From contig DFXM01000053.1 in assembly GCA_002381695.1 (NCBI GenBank), positions 18,562 to 82,561 on the forward strand: DNA of 64,000 nt, read 5' to 3'. Positions 7,484-16,620 of this stretch are shown piece after piece. This DNA is from Clostridium sp. UBA4108 (GTDB taxonomy: Bacteria > Bacillota > Clostridia > Clostridiales > Clostridiaceae). The translations under genes were made by a program, and so were the position numbers. Within the stretch, counting starts at the first letter, position 1. Each line of letters begins with the position of its first letter. The notes under the pieces were generated by a model. It had not been told where the DNA came from, searched no databases, and worked only from the letters and a program-made list of their open reading frames with translations.

Positions 7484-9631
7484 TTGTTAACAAGAAGATC
7501 TTACAAACAAATTTTAAGTAGTATTCTTATGTTGTTAATGCTACTATCTTTTAATTCACCATTAGTGCTTGCAGATGTGCCGTCACAGCTCCAAGTTAAT
7601 GAATCAAAAACATCTGTAGTTACTGCTAAAGATAATTTAACTCAATATGATATTAATGTTAAATTTGATGAACCAAATAAAACTTTTACTTCTACTGAAA
7701 CAGTTAAATTTACTAATACTTATGGAAAAAATCTTAATTCCTTAGTGTTCCATTTATATGCTGATTCCTATGGTAGTATAGAGACAATGCCTACTATAGG
7801 TATGCAAAAGGAAAAACTTGAAAAAGAAGAGATTGGAGATATAAATATAACTAAGGTTACTATTGGAAAGAGTGAAGTTAAATTTACTCAAGATAAGCAA
7901 ATCTTAAAAATTACTCCTACAGCTGATATAAAATCAAATGAAACTATAGATATTAAAATAGAGTTTACACTTAAATTGCCTATGAGCCAAAATAGATTAG
8001 GATATTACAATAAGGTTTACTCTGCTACAAATTGGTATCCTATAATATCAATCTATGATACTAAAACTAATACTTGGGATGAGAATCCTTTCCATCCTGT
8101 TGGGGAGTCCAATTATAGCGATATAGCAAATTATAATGTTTCTATAAACGTTCCAGATAATATGGAGTTAGCTTCTACAGGTACGACTAAGTCAAGTAAA
8201 AAAGAAAAAAATGCCACTAAAACTTATGAGATTACAGCAGAGAAGGTTAGAGACTTTGCATTTATCATGAGTCCTAATTTTAAGGTTATAACAAAAAAAG
8301 CTGATGATATAACAGTAAATAGCTTCTATCTTTATGATGGAAACGAAGAGACTACACAAAGAGCTGAGGAACTACTAGATTTAACTATAGATGCAATAAA
8401 GTTTTTTGGGAAAAATTTTGGTAAATATCCATATAAAGAGTTTGATACTGTTGAAACCCATGTGCAAGGTTTTGCTATGGAGTACCCTCAATTAATTCAA
8501 ATGGGGAAATATCATCCTAGATATAATGATGAAATTACTTTCGTAGAAGAATCAATTGTTCATGAAATAGCACATCAATGGTGGTATGTAACAGTAGGAA
8601 ATAATGAATTCGAAAATGCTTTCCTAGATGAATCTCTAACTGCTTTCTCAACTGCATATTACTTTGAAAAGACTCAAGGTAAATATTCATCTGCTGGAGT
8701 AGCAATTAGTTTAAGAAGTGGAATGGATTATTTTAGAGGTGGTTCAACTCCAATAAACGCATCTGTTGCTGAAATGAATCCTAATGAATGGGGCAGAATA
8801 GTTTATAAAATGGGTGCATTAGTATTTGAAAATCTCAGACAAAAGGTAGGGGAAGAAAAGTTTTTAGAAATAATAAAAACTTATTATGCTGAAAACTCAT
8901 TTAAAAATGCTAATTTAGATTCATTATTAAATGTAATTGAAAGAATTGGTGGAAAAGCAGCAAAAGAACAAGTATTATCAAATATTAATTCTAAAGATTT
9001 TTATCCTGAAAATCTTAAATTAAATGAAACTGAACTAGCTGAACTTAAAGAAATAAATAGAGAGAAGGGTAAAGCTAGGAGAGAAGAAAATAAACAATGG
9101 CTTGAGCAATTTAAACAAGAAGGTAAAAGTAATTTTGCATCCTTCTTTGTACAAGCTTTAGATAATTATGATGTATATTTAGTAAAACCTTCAAAGGCTA
9201 ATATGTCTAAAGAAGAAAAACAAATGGCAGATAGAACAGTAGATATATTAAAAATGATACTAGAGAATAATTTGGGAGTCAGTGTTACAATTAAAGAAGA
9301 TAAGGATATGACTGAAAATGAGCTTAGAGAAAAAAGTTTAATATTTGTTGGAGATACTAATGAAAACACAGCACTTAAATCGGTTGTGGATAAACTTCCT
9401 GTTGATCTTTCAAAAGAGGAAATTAAATTTAGTGATGTTACTATAAAAAGCAAAAACATCACAGGTATGTTAATTGCTAACACTTCTAAAAATAAGAATA
9501 ATAATGTGATTATTCTTTTAGGGTTAGGTAAAGATGAAAACTTAAATATGTTAAATGGTTCCGATTTTTATAATAAGCAATTTATTTTAAACTTTAATGA
9601 CAAGACATTAAAGGGGAATTACGATAAATAA
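7484..9631 (+). CDS. Exported M1 family aminopeptidase
   Basis: A 715-residue protein beginning at TTG, set by GGAGAGG eight bases upstream; no suitable ATG is near. Residues 1-30 form a signal peptide (basic start, hydrophobic core, VLADV). The gluzincin site is intact: HEIAHQWW (His360, Glu361, His364) and the third zinc ligand Glu383 in ENAFLDE. It should cleave N-terminal residues from peptides outside the membrane. The last about 150 residues form an extra C-terminal region of unknown role. It stands alone between terminators. Confidence 0.85.
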   Translation: MLTRRSYKQILSSILMLLMLLSFNSPLVLADVPSQLQVNESKTSVVTAKDNLTQYDINVKFDEPNKTFTSTETVKFTNTYGKNLNSLVFHLYADSYGSIETMPTIGMQKEKLEKEEIGDINITKVTIGKSEVKFTQDKQILKITPTADIKSNETIDIKIEFTLKLPMSQNRLGYYNKVYSATNWYPIISIYDTKTNTWDENPFHPVGESNYSDIANYNVSINVPDNMELASTGTTKSSKKEKNATKTYEITAEKVRDFAFIMSPNFKVITKKADDITVNSFYLYDGNEETTQRAEELLDLTIDAIKFFGKNFGKYPYKEFDTVETHVQGFAMEYPQLIQMGKYHPRYNDEITFVEESIVHEIAHQWWYVTVGNNEFENAFLDESLTAFSTAYYFEKTQGKYSSAGVAISLRSGMDYFRGGSTPINASVAEMNPNEWGRIVYKMGALVFENLRQKVGEEKFLEIIKTYYAENSFKNANLDSLLNVIERIGGKAAKEQVLSNINSKDFYPENLKLNETELAELKEINREKGKARREENKQWLEQFKQEGKSNFASFFVQALDNYDVYLVKPSKANMSKEEKQMADRTVDILKMILENNLGVSVTIKEDKDMTENELREKSLIFVGDTNENTALKSVVDKLPVDLSKEEIKFSDVTIKSKNITGMLIANTSKNKNNNVIILLGLGKDENLNMLNGSDFYNKQFILNFNDKTLKGNYDK

Positions 9632-9643
9632 AATTTAAAGGTA

Positions 9644-9688
9644 AAAATATGCACTCTCTACAAATATTATGGTGAGTGCATATTTTTC
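9644..9688 (+). terminator. Intrinsic terminator after M1 peptidase
   Basis: ATATGCACTC (9647-9656) pairs perfectly with GAGTGCATAT (9674-9683), extended by A/T pairs, followed by a T-run. It can serve both strands. Confidence 0.8.
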
Positions 9689-9718
9689 ATTGAACAATAT
9701 GGATAATATTATAGTTTA

Positions 9719-10288
9719 CTAAAGAAAGGATTTTGCATTATGAGAAGGGATTTTCTCTGTGTATCTGTATACACGGAAAGCATCATCGCCTACATAAAGT
9801 ACAGGATCAAGAGAAGGATAATCTAAATAACCATTTTCATTTAAAAGTTCTGTTGCAACGCATCTTCCTTTAATTTTAGCTAAGATATTAGTTATTCCAT
9901 AGTATTGTTCACTTTCTATTACATCAGTTAAAGTGCATTCAATTGAAATAGCACACTCTTTTATCATAGGGGCATTAACAATATCAGACTTAACTGGAGT
10001 TAGATTAGTAAATTCGAATTTTTTACAGGTGTGACCAGAAGAAAAACCACAGAAATCTATTTCTTTCATAAGAGTTCTATCAGGTATATTTATAACAAAA
10101 TCTTTTACTTTCTTAATTTGATTTATTGCATAGCCCTTGCTACCAAAACCTAAGGAAACCATGTCCATTAAGGTATAGGATGATGAAAGGGTAGTTACAT
10201 TTGGAACTTCATTCTCATCATAAAAGCTTACAAAAAAAATTGGGAATCCGTAGTATAATTTTTTATAGCTTACTCTTTGTTTTTCCAT
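9719..10288 (-). CDS. Flavin reductase family protein (flavoredoxin-like)
   Basis: A 189-residue FMN-binding split-barrel protein. The N-terminal half (YGFPIFFVSFYDENEVPN, then TLSSSYTLMD, VINIPDRTLM) follows the flavin_reduct pattern in which loops hold FMN; FCGFSSGHTCKKFE is typical of the clostridial flavoredoxin group. It probably carries out FMN-dependent reduction or electron transfer in the cytoplasm. A TAGGAGG site precedes the ATG. It is monocistronic. Confidence 0.8.
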   Translation of the reverse strand: MEKQRVSYKKLYYGFPIFFVSFYDENEVPNVTTLSSSYTLMDMVSLGFGSKGYAINQIKKVKDFVINIPDRTLMKEIDFCGFSSGHTCKKFEFTNLTPVKSDIVNAPMIKECAISIECTLTDVIESEQYYGITNILAKIKGRCVATELLNENGYLDYPSLDPVLYVGDDAFRVYRYTEKIPSHNAKSFL

Positions 10289-10592
10289 TATAAATCCTCC
10301 TAAAAATAAAATGCTTTTGAGTCTTAAAATAATTATAGGAAATATAAATCCTCAATATTATTTATATTTAATCATCTCTATATATTAAATTATAGTTCTA
10401 TAAATTTTATTATCTGTGACTTATATCACGGTAAAAATTTTAATTAGTCAAATCTAATTTCATTTAAATCTAAGAATTATTTATTTTTAAAGGAAGTTCA
10501 AATATACTATTTATGTGTTGAGTAGAGTTTTTGTAAGGATTATATGATAATATAATAAAGTAAAAGGTATATTTTATTAAAGGGTTAGGAGG
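10289..10592. other. Intergenic, divergent promoters, no gene
   Basis: A 304-base AT-rich stretch between two divergent genes. A possible plus-strand promoter (TTGAGT, 17 bases, TATATG) lies about 50 bases before 10593. No small gene, repeat or RNA structure was seen. Confidence 0.4.
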
Positions 10593-11783
10593 ATGAGAAT
10601 GAAATTAAATTTGGATTCAACTTCAAAGAAGAAAACACTATCTAATGTTATAGTGATAGCTGCAGGAATTATAATATTTTTTATTATACAAAATATAAAA
10701 TCAATATTTAATGGTGTTGGAATAGTTATAAAATTAATAATGCCATTTATATATGGATTTGCTATAGCGTATATATTATCTATTCCTATGGAGCTTATAG
10801 AAAATAAATTACTGAAAGTTATGGATAAGAAGAATAAACCTAAGTTAAAGAGATTTATAGCAATTACTATAACCTATACTTTAGCTATAATTGTAATTGG
10901 GGTCATATTTTCAATATTAATTCCAGAATTAGCACGGAGTATATCCACCCTTATTGAAAATGTACCAAGCTATATTAGATCATTAGAAAAATACGCTAAT
11001 GAGCTTGTTGTAGCATTAAATTTAGATGAAAGTATAGTTAGTGGAATACAAGATTATTTTAATGACATCATGAATTATATAGTTAATTTTGCAGGAACAG
11101 CAGTAGTAAATGTTTTTGTATTTTCTGCAAGTATGACATCTTATATATTAAATATATTTATAGGAATAATCATTTCTATATATTTACTGGCAAGTAAAGA
11201 GATGTTTTTTGCTCAAGTAAAAAAGGTTCTCTTTGCTATTTTACCTGAAAGACCAGTAAATTATATGATAGAGCTTACCAAATCAAGTAATAAAACTTTC
11301 ATGGGATTTATTAGTGGTAAGTTACTAGATTCATTTATAATAGCAATTATTTGTTTTGTGGGTATGAAAATTTTTAAAATGCCATATCCGCTTTTAGTGA
11401 GCTTTATCATAGGTATAACCAATATAGTACCAGTATTTGGGCCTTTTATAGGGGCTATACCTAGTGTACTAATAATTCTAATAGTAAGTCCAATAAAGGC
11501 ATTATGGTTTATATTATTTATATTTATTTTGCAGCAATTTGATGGGAATATTCTTGGCCCTAAAATTCTTGGAAATTCTACTGGATTATCTGCATTTTGG
11601 GTAATGTTTGCAATACTTATAGGAAACGGACTTTTTGGATTTGTAGGAATGATATTAGGGGTACCAACTTTTGCAGTTATATATTCTATAATCAGAGGAA
11701 TTATAGAGTATAGATTAGAGAAAAAAGGATTACCAATTTCAACAAAAGAATATGCAGCGCCTGATAAACCTATAAGATTCTAG
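10593..11783 (+). CDS. AI-2E family transporter (UPF0118)
   Basis: A 396-residue polytopic membrane protein with about eight hydrophobic segments. The conserved C-terminal family signature is visible: GFISGKLLDSFIIA, NIVPVFGPFIGAIPS, QQFDGNILGPKILG, and a GLFGFVGMILGVP loop. Members include TqsA and various exporters; the substrate is not readable from sequence. A GGAGG site precedes the start. It is followed at 168 bases by a DUF975 gene. Confidence 0.85.
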   Translation: MRMKLNLDSTSKKKTLSNVIVIAAGIIIFFIIQNIKSIFNGVGIVIKLIMPFIYGFAIAYILSIPMELIENKLLKVMDKKNKPKLKRFIAITITYTLAIIVIGVIFSILIPELARSISTLIENVPSYIRSLEKYANELVVALNLDESIVSGIQDYFNDIMNYIVNFAGTAVVNVFVFSASMTSYILNIFIGIIISIYLLASKEMFFAQVKKVLFAILPERPVNYMIELTKSSNKTFMGFISGKLLDSFIIAIICFVGMKIFKMPYPLLVSFIIGITNIVPVFGPFIGAIPSVLIILIVSPIKALWFILFIFILQQFDGNILGPKILGNSTGLSAFWVMFAILIGNGLFGFVGMILGVPTFAVIYSIIRGIIEYRLEKKGLPISTKEYAAPDKPIRF

Positions 11784-11951
11784 ACTTAAGCTATGTTTCA
11801 ATATGAAATTCATTAACCGCACTATATCAATAAACAAACAAGAGATAATGTAACACTACAAGGATCAAGTGTATATGATATTGAGAATGGAAATGTACTA
11901 AACACATAATCACTTTAAAAAAGCTTTAAAATTTAAAGGGAGGAAATATTT

Positions 11952-12686
11952 ATGTGGACAAGAGAACAGTTAAAGACAAGAGCTAAGGCAGTGCTAAGAA
12001 ACTGCTATTGGAGTGCTTTTTTAGTAAGCTTGGTTATTATGTTTGTTGGTGGAGGAAGTAATGGAGGAAGTAGTGGAGGTAGTTCTAACGTAGTTAGAAA
12101 TAGATTTTCTGATGATTATTTTAATTACTTTGACTATGCATTTTTCTTTAGCATTATTATAGCTGTTGTACTAATTATAATATTAATTAGGTTATTTCTA
12201 GGATACATCTTAGAAGTTGGCGGCAGAAAATATTTTATACGTGCAGCAGAGAATGATGTAGATATGAACTACCTTGGATTTGGATTTAAAAAAGGGAGAT
12301 ATATTAATATAATTAAGGCTATGCTTTATAGAAGTGTATTAACATTTTTATGGACATTATTATTAATTATACCTGGAATTATAAAAGGTTATGCTTATAG
12401 AATGGTACCGTATATATTAGCTGATAATCCTGAGATAGGGTATAATAGAGCTGTAGAACTAAGCAATAATATGACTATGGGACATAAATTTGATATCTTT
12501 GTATTAGATTTATCATTTATTGGATGGTATCTATTAGGAATGCTTGCACTATTTATAGGTACATGGTTTGTTATGCCTTACGAAAATGCAACAAATGCAG
12601 AACTATATTTAGTATTAAGAGCTGATGCTTTAACACAAGGACTTTGTAGCTATGAAGAGCTAAAACTTAATCCAGAGATAATATAA
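11952..12686 (+). CDS. DUF975 family membrane protein
   Basis: A 244-residue protein that begins with the DUF975 signature (MWTREQLKTRAKAVLRN), then about four to five hydrophobic segments. A Gly/Ser-rich stretch (residues 36-47) sits after the first membrane segment. Function of the family is unknown. AGGAGG is placed seven to eight bases before the ATG. A terminator follows. Confidence 0.8.
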   Translation: MWTREQLKTRAKAVLRNCYWSAFLVSLVIMFVGGGSNGGSSGGSSNVVRNRFSDDYFNYFDYAFFFSIIIAVVLIIILIRLFLGYILEVGGRKYFIRAAENDVDMNYLGFGFKKGRYINIIKAMLYRSVLTFLWTLLLIIPGIIKGYAYRMVPYILADNPEIGYNRAVELSNNMTMGHKFDIFVLDLSFIGWYLLGMLALFIGTWFVMPYENATNAELYLVLRADALTQGLCSYEELKLNPEII

Positions 12687-12703
12687 TAAGAATTATTGAT
12701 AAT

Positions 12704-12738
12704 GCGCTCATATCGAATATGATGGAGCGCTATATTTT
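12704..12738 (+). terminator. Intrinsic terminator after DUF975 gene
   Basis: GCGCTC (12704-12709) pairs with GAGCGC (12725-12730), with inner ATAT pairing, followed by TATATTTTTA. Confidence 0.65.
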
Positions 12739-12836
12739 TAATGATTTATGTTAAAACATATACATCACATTTTTGATTGATTACTTTTTTCATATGCCTA
12801 AAAAACAAGATATTGCATATAAATATTTAAAAAGAA

Positions 12837-12906
12837 GGCTTTGTTTTAAATGGTTTGTGAGTAATAATGTATAGTTCATTATCAACACTATATTTAAAGC
12901 AAAGCC
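12837..12906 (+). repeat. MITE-like palindromic repeat, family 1 (copy A)
   Basis: A 70-base element bounded by GGCTTTGTTTTAAAT and ATTTAAAGCAAAGCC, which pair at 14 of 15 positions. The inside (TGGTTTGTGAGTAATAAT, TATAGTTCATTATCAACA) recurs in copies B, D and G. It has no coding capacity. Confidence 0.75.
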
Positions 12907-12978
12907 AAAAATAAAAATAAATAATAAATAAAGTTTAATAGATAATCACATACTAGTTATAATTGGAGGTGATTATCT

Positions 12979-13164
12979 ATGGAAATGAGTACTCGTGATA
13001 AAGTTATGTCTAAATTATTAGCCGCTCAGGAAAATACTCGTGATTTTCAAAGATATGCTGATCAAATAGATAATAAAAAAGTATCTGAGGCTTTCTATGA
13101 ATTTGCAGAAGAATGTGCATTACAAGCAAGCGAATTGCAAAAATTACTTGAAGAACTTGAATAA
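12979..13164 (+). CDS. Small conserved helical protein, function unknown
   Basis: A 61-residue, wholly charged and helical protein (AAQENTRDFQRYADQI, then EECALQASELQKLLEEL) with no membrane segment. A strong GGAGGTGATTATCT ribosome site precedes the start. The two-helix pattern with Glu and a Cys slightly recalls the second half of ferritin-like bundles, but the metal motif is not complete, so no function is assigned. It has its own strong terminator, so it is a monocistronic, probably well expressed gene. Confidence 0.6.
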   Translation: MEMSTRDKVMSKLLAAQENTRDFQRYADQIDNKKVSEAFYEFAEECALQASELQKLLEELE

Positions 13165-13195
13165 CATCCAAAAACTTATTTTATAGGTAGCAAAG

Positions 13196-13228
13196 CTGTT
13201 GATATACAAGGTATATCAACAGTTTTTG
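13196..13228 (+). terminator. Intrinsic terminator after small helical protein
   Basis: CTGTTGATATAC (13196-13207), three-base loop, GTATATCAACAG (13211-13222), TTTTTG. Perfect 12-bp stem. Confidence 0.85.
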
Positions 13229-13330
13229 TTGTATAATAAAATTAATAATTTATTAAATGAAATTTAAAAAATATATATCTAGTAGTATAGGCCTAACCTA
13301 TAAAGGAGTAATTTAATTGGGAGGATATTT

Positions 13331-14737
13331 ATGAGCATAGAAAGATTAAGTCATTTTGGAGAAGAAATATTGCATGAAACTCAATATGAGAATAGAGAGT
13401 TAAGTAAAGAAAGTATATTAAAAAGAATGAAATATTATAGAACACCGGCAGTGAGTATAGCCTTTATAAAGGACTATAAAGTTCAGTGTGTAAAGACTTT
13501 TGGTACTAAAAAAAGAGATGGCAAGGAGAGTATAGATGAAAATACCCTATTTCAGGCAGCATCTATAAGTAAATCAATCTTTGCGGTAGCTATAATGAAG
13601 CTGGTTGAAGGTGGAATTTTTGATTTAGATGAAGACATAAACAAATATCTTATTTCTTGGAAAGTTCCGGATAATGAGAGCTGGAAACCTAGAATAACCT
13701 TAAGACAACTTTTAAGTCATACAGCTGGAGTTACTGTACATGGTTTTGATGGCTATAATGTCAATGATGAAATTCCAACTCTGCTACAAATATTAAATGG
13801 AGAGTATCCTGCGAATTCAGATCCTATAAGAGTAAATATACCTCCAGAGGTTCAATTTAGATATTCAGGAGGTGGATATACCATATTACAACAGGTGATG
13901 TTGGATACTTTTAAAAGACCCTTTGATGATATTATGAGAGAGCTTGTACTTGATCCTTTAGAGATGAATAATAGTAGATTTCAACAACCTATATCAAAAG
14001 AAAATACAAGTAAAATAGCTTGGGGGTATGGATATACTGGAGATGAGATTGAAGCAGGGTATCACATATATCCAGAACTAGCAGCTGCAGGATTATGGAC
14101 AACACCTTCAGATTTAGCTAAGTTTGGAATAGAGCTGCAACTTATTTTAAAGGGTAAAGATAATGGAATATTGAAACTAGAATCTTTAGAAGATATGTTT
14201 AAAATGTCAACGGAAGTACCTTATGGATTAGGCCTTGATACCCAAGGAGATGAGCCTAATATTTTGTTCGGACACGGTGGACATAATTTTGGATTTTTAA
14301 GTGACATGTTTTTTTCTAAAGATGGGGGAGAAGGTTTTGTACTCATGATTAATTCAAACTCAGATGGATTAACAGAAGAATTGAAAGATAATATTAAGCA
14401 TATTTATGGATGGGCAACCAAAGACATAAAAAATGAATTTGATAATGACTTAGAAGATATTAAAATGGAGAGTTACACAGGAGAATATATATCAGAAAAA
14501 GGGCTAGCATTGAGGATCAGTAGAAAAGAGAAAAAACTTTTTGTTGAATTTAATAATCAATTGCCTATAGAATTTATTAAAAAAGGTGATAGTAAATTTC
14601 TATCAACACAGGTCAATGGAGAATTAAGATTTATTAAAGATGAGAAATTAGATATTACGGATTTAGAACTTATCATCGATGAGAAAGTAATATGCTTTAA
14701 AAGTTCTAATGACAAAAAAGGTTTTAAAAAAGTATAA
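13331..14737 (+). CDS. Serine hydrolase, class C beta-lactamase fold
   Basis: A 468-residue protein of the beta-lactamase/penicillin-binding-like hydrolase family. SxxK is SISK (Ser78, Lys81), the second-motif Tyr is Tyr178 in YSGGGY (a variant of YxN), and HGGHN stands for the KTG-like third motif. The last about 110 residues form a beta-rich C-terminal domain common in these peptidase/esterase relatives. No signal peptide is seen, so it is probably cytoplasmic and acts as an esterase or D-aminopeptidase rather than a secreted beta-lactamase. Confidence 0.8.
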   Translation: MSIERLSHFGEEILHETQYENRELSKESILKRMKYYRTPAVSIAFIKDYKVQCVKTFGTKKRDGKESIDENTLFQAASISKSIFAVAIMKLVEGGIFDLDEDINKYLISWKVPDNESWKPRITLRQLLSHTAGVTVHGFDGYNVNDEIPTLLQILNGEYPANSDPIRVNIPPEVQFRYSGGGYTILQQVMLDTFKRPFDDIMRELVLDPLEMNNSRFQQPISKENTSKIAWGYGYTGDEIEAGYHIYPELAAAGLWTTPSDLAKFGIELQLILKGKDNGILKLESLEDMFKMSTEVPYGLGLDTQGDEPNILFGHGGHNFGFLSDMFFSKDGGEGFVLMINSNSDGLTEELKDNIKHIYGWATKDIKNEFDNDLEDIKMESYTGEYISEKGLALRISRKEKKLFVEFNNQLPIEFIKKGDSKFLSTQVNGELRFIKDEKLDITDLELIIDEKVICFKSSNDKKGFKKV

Positions 14738-15109
14738 ATTAAATATTTTTAACCAAATTTCATATTATATAATATAAAAAAATATATTGCAGAAATATTT
14801 ACATTATGTTATATGAATTATATGAAGTATGTTGTATAATGGAGTGTAATATTGTAAATATATAAAATTTTTCATATATTCAATATAGAGTAAATTTACA
14901 ACATACATGAGAGTTAATGTTAAGGGGGCGGTTAATTTATGAGTGAGATTATAGGATGTGAAGTCCCATTAGCATATGAAACGATAATATTATGGGAGTT
15001 AAGAAAATTATAAGTAAAAGTATATCTTTATATTGGAAAATAATAAAGATTAATAATAGAAGGTTATAATTTTACTTTGAATATAGTGCGAAATAGTGGA
15101 GGGAGTAAA
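14738..15109. other. Intergenic stretch with a 24-codon frame of doubtful status
   Basis: Mostly AT-rich. One short frame, 14939-15013 (MSEIIGCEVPLAYETIILWE...), has an AAGGGGG site nine to ten bases before its ATG, so it is translatable, but it matches nothing I recognise and may be the stub of a lost gene. No RNA structure was seen. Confidence 0.3.
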
Positions 15110-15655
15110 ATGACTATCCAAATAGAAACTGAAAGAATTATATTTAAGAAGTATTGCATGAATGATTTAAGCAATATACAAAATCTTAAATCGGATGCAT
15201 TAGTATGGAAATTCTCTAATAAAATGGCTACAGATGACATAGGAGAATCGAAAACTCATCTTACTACAGTATTAAAGAATTATGCTAAAAATAAGTATGA
15301 CTTTCATGGACTATTTTTAAAACATTCTGAAGAGTACATTGGAGAAGCAGGAACTAGGTCCATTGATAGAGTAAAAAAATTAGCTTTAGTAGAATATAAA
15401 TTGTTATCCAAATATTGGAACAATGGTTATGCTACTGAAACAGTAAAAGCTTTAGTTGAACATTTGTTTGAAAAAGAAGATATTGAAAAAATAGGTGCAC
15501 TGGTAATAGAAGGTAATGAATCATCAAGTAATGTATTAAAAAAAATAGGATTTGATGTAGAAGGAATCCTTAGGAATTTTGCTTATATTGATAATGAATA
15601 CAGCGATGTATATTATTATGGATTAATTAGAAGTAATTATATTGATAATATCTAA
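15110..15655 (+). CDS. GNAT family N-acetyltransferase (RimJ/RimL type)
   Basis: The ATG at 15110 has GGAGGGAG just upstream; a longer in-frame start at 15077 does not. This gives 181 residues. The layout is that of acetyltransferase_3/RimL: ETERIIFKKYCMNDL at the N-terminus, then an acetyl-CoA-binding motif A region (EYKLLSKYWNNGYATETVKA) and the ENxxSxxxxxKxGF-like stretch NESSSNVLKKIGF. The substrate may be an amino terminus or a small amine. Monocistronic with a terminator. Confidence 0.85.
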   Translation: MTIQIETERIIFKKYCMNDLSNIQNLKSDALVWKFSNKMATDDIGESKTHLTTVLKNYAKNKYDFHGLFLKHSEEYIGEAGTRSIDRVKKLALVEYKLLSKYWNNGYATETVKALVEHLFEKEDIEKIGALVIEGNESSSNVLKKIGFDVEGILRNFAYIDNEYSDVYYYGLIRSNYIDNI

Positions 15656-15696
15656 TTGTCTTTAATATAAGGCATATTCAAAAAATAACTATAATA

Positions 15697-15738
15697 AAAA
15701 CATTCCCGGGTCTTTCAATTTGGCCAGGGAATGTTTTT
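15697..15738 (+). terminator. Intrinsic terminator after GNAT gene
   Basis: AAAACATTCCC (15697-15707) pairs with GGGAATGTTTT (15727-15737), with GG/CC pairing inside, followed by T's. Confidence 0.75.
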
Positions 15739-15745
15739 CATATAA

Positions 15746-15795
15746 GGCGTTGTTTTAATGTAGCTCTAAAATTAACGACCATTTAAAACAAAGCT
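15746..15795 (+). repeat. MITE-like palindromic repeat, family 1 short form (copy F)
   Basis: A 50-base internally deleted version: GGCGTTGTTTTAA, then TAGCTCTAAAATTAAC, then CATTTAAAACAAAGCT. It is closest to copy E at 45602-45651. Confidence 0.65.
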
Positions 15796-15912
15796 TTATA
15801 TAAATATAAAGAATTTATAAAGCAAATAAAATATTTGAATTTATAATGTATAATTAATATATAATGGCTAAAATATGTGGAATGAATAAGAAGTGCAAGG
15901 GAGTGTAAATAC

Positions 15913-16620
15913 ATGTTTAATGTGCATAATGTGACAAAGCGTTATGGTAAAGTAATTGCAAATAATGATATAAGCTTTAGTGTAAAAGATAGTGAAATAG
16001 CAGTGCTATTAGGACCCAATGGGGCAGGGAAATCCACAATCATAAAATGTATTTCAGGATTATTAAGATTTCAGGGAGATATTGATATTTGTGGATATCA
16101 TAATAAATCTATTGAAGCTAAGAGAATTTTAGGATATATCCCTGAAATGCCTGCTGTATATGATTTGATGACAGTGGAGGAACACTTAGAGTTTATAGGA
16201 AGAGCCTATGAGCTGACAGATTGGAAGGAATATGCTAAATCTCTTTTAGAACGTTTTGAACTTTGGGATAAAAAGGACAAACTGGGGAAGGAACTTTCAA
16301 AAGGTATGCAGCAAAAGCTTAGTATTTGTTGTGCAATTTTACACAAACCAAAGGTAATTATTTTTGATGAGCCAATGGTAGGTCTGGACCCTCATGCTAT
16401 TAAAGAGCTTAAAAAAATGTTTTCGGAGTTAAAAGAACAGGGTGCGTCTATACTTATAAGTACGCATATGATAGATAGTGTAGAGGACTATTGGGATGTT
16501 GCCCATATTATGGTAGATGGAACTTTTGCAGCAACAAGATATAATAAGGAAGATAAAGAAGAAGAAAAATCTCTTGAACAGCTTTTCTTTGATATTACAG
16601 AGAGGAAGGACAATAAATAA
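15913..16620 (+). CDS. ABC transporter ATP-binding protein
   Basis: A 235-residue ABC ATPase: Walker A GPNGAGKST (about residues 34-42), signature LSKGMQQKL, Walker B VIIFDEP, and a switch His in ISTHM. It energises the membrane partner encoded immediately downstream, whose ATG overlaps its stop (TAATG). The pair forms an exporter of the ABC-2-like class; the substrate is unknown. Confidence 0.9.
   Translation: MFNVHNVTKRYGKVIANNDISFSVKDSEIAVLLGPNGAGKSTIIKCISGLLRFQGDIDICGYHNKSIEAKRILGYIPEMPAVYDLMTVEEHLEFIGRAYELTDWKEYAKSLLERFELWDKKDKLGKELSKGMQQKLSICCAILHKPKVIIFDEPMVGLDPHAIKELKKMFSELKEQGASILISTHMIDSVEDYWDVAHIMVDGTFAATRYNKEDKEEEKSLEQLFFDITERKDNK

Noticed and set aside
9166..9483. 105-codon frame antisense to the M1 peptidase
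   Set aside because: Hydrophobic Ser-rich composition typical of the reverse frame of a Lys/Glu-rich gene; no ribosome site.
14939..15013. 24-codon frame with a good ribosome site as a bacteriocin or toxin
   Set aside because: No leader motif, no hydrophobic toxin profile and no accessory genes; left as a doubtful frame.
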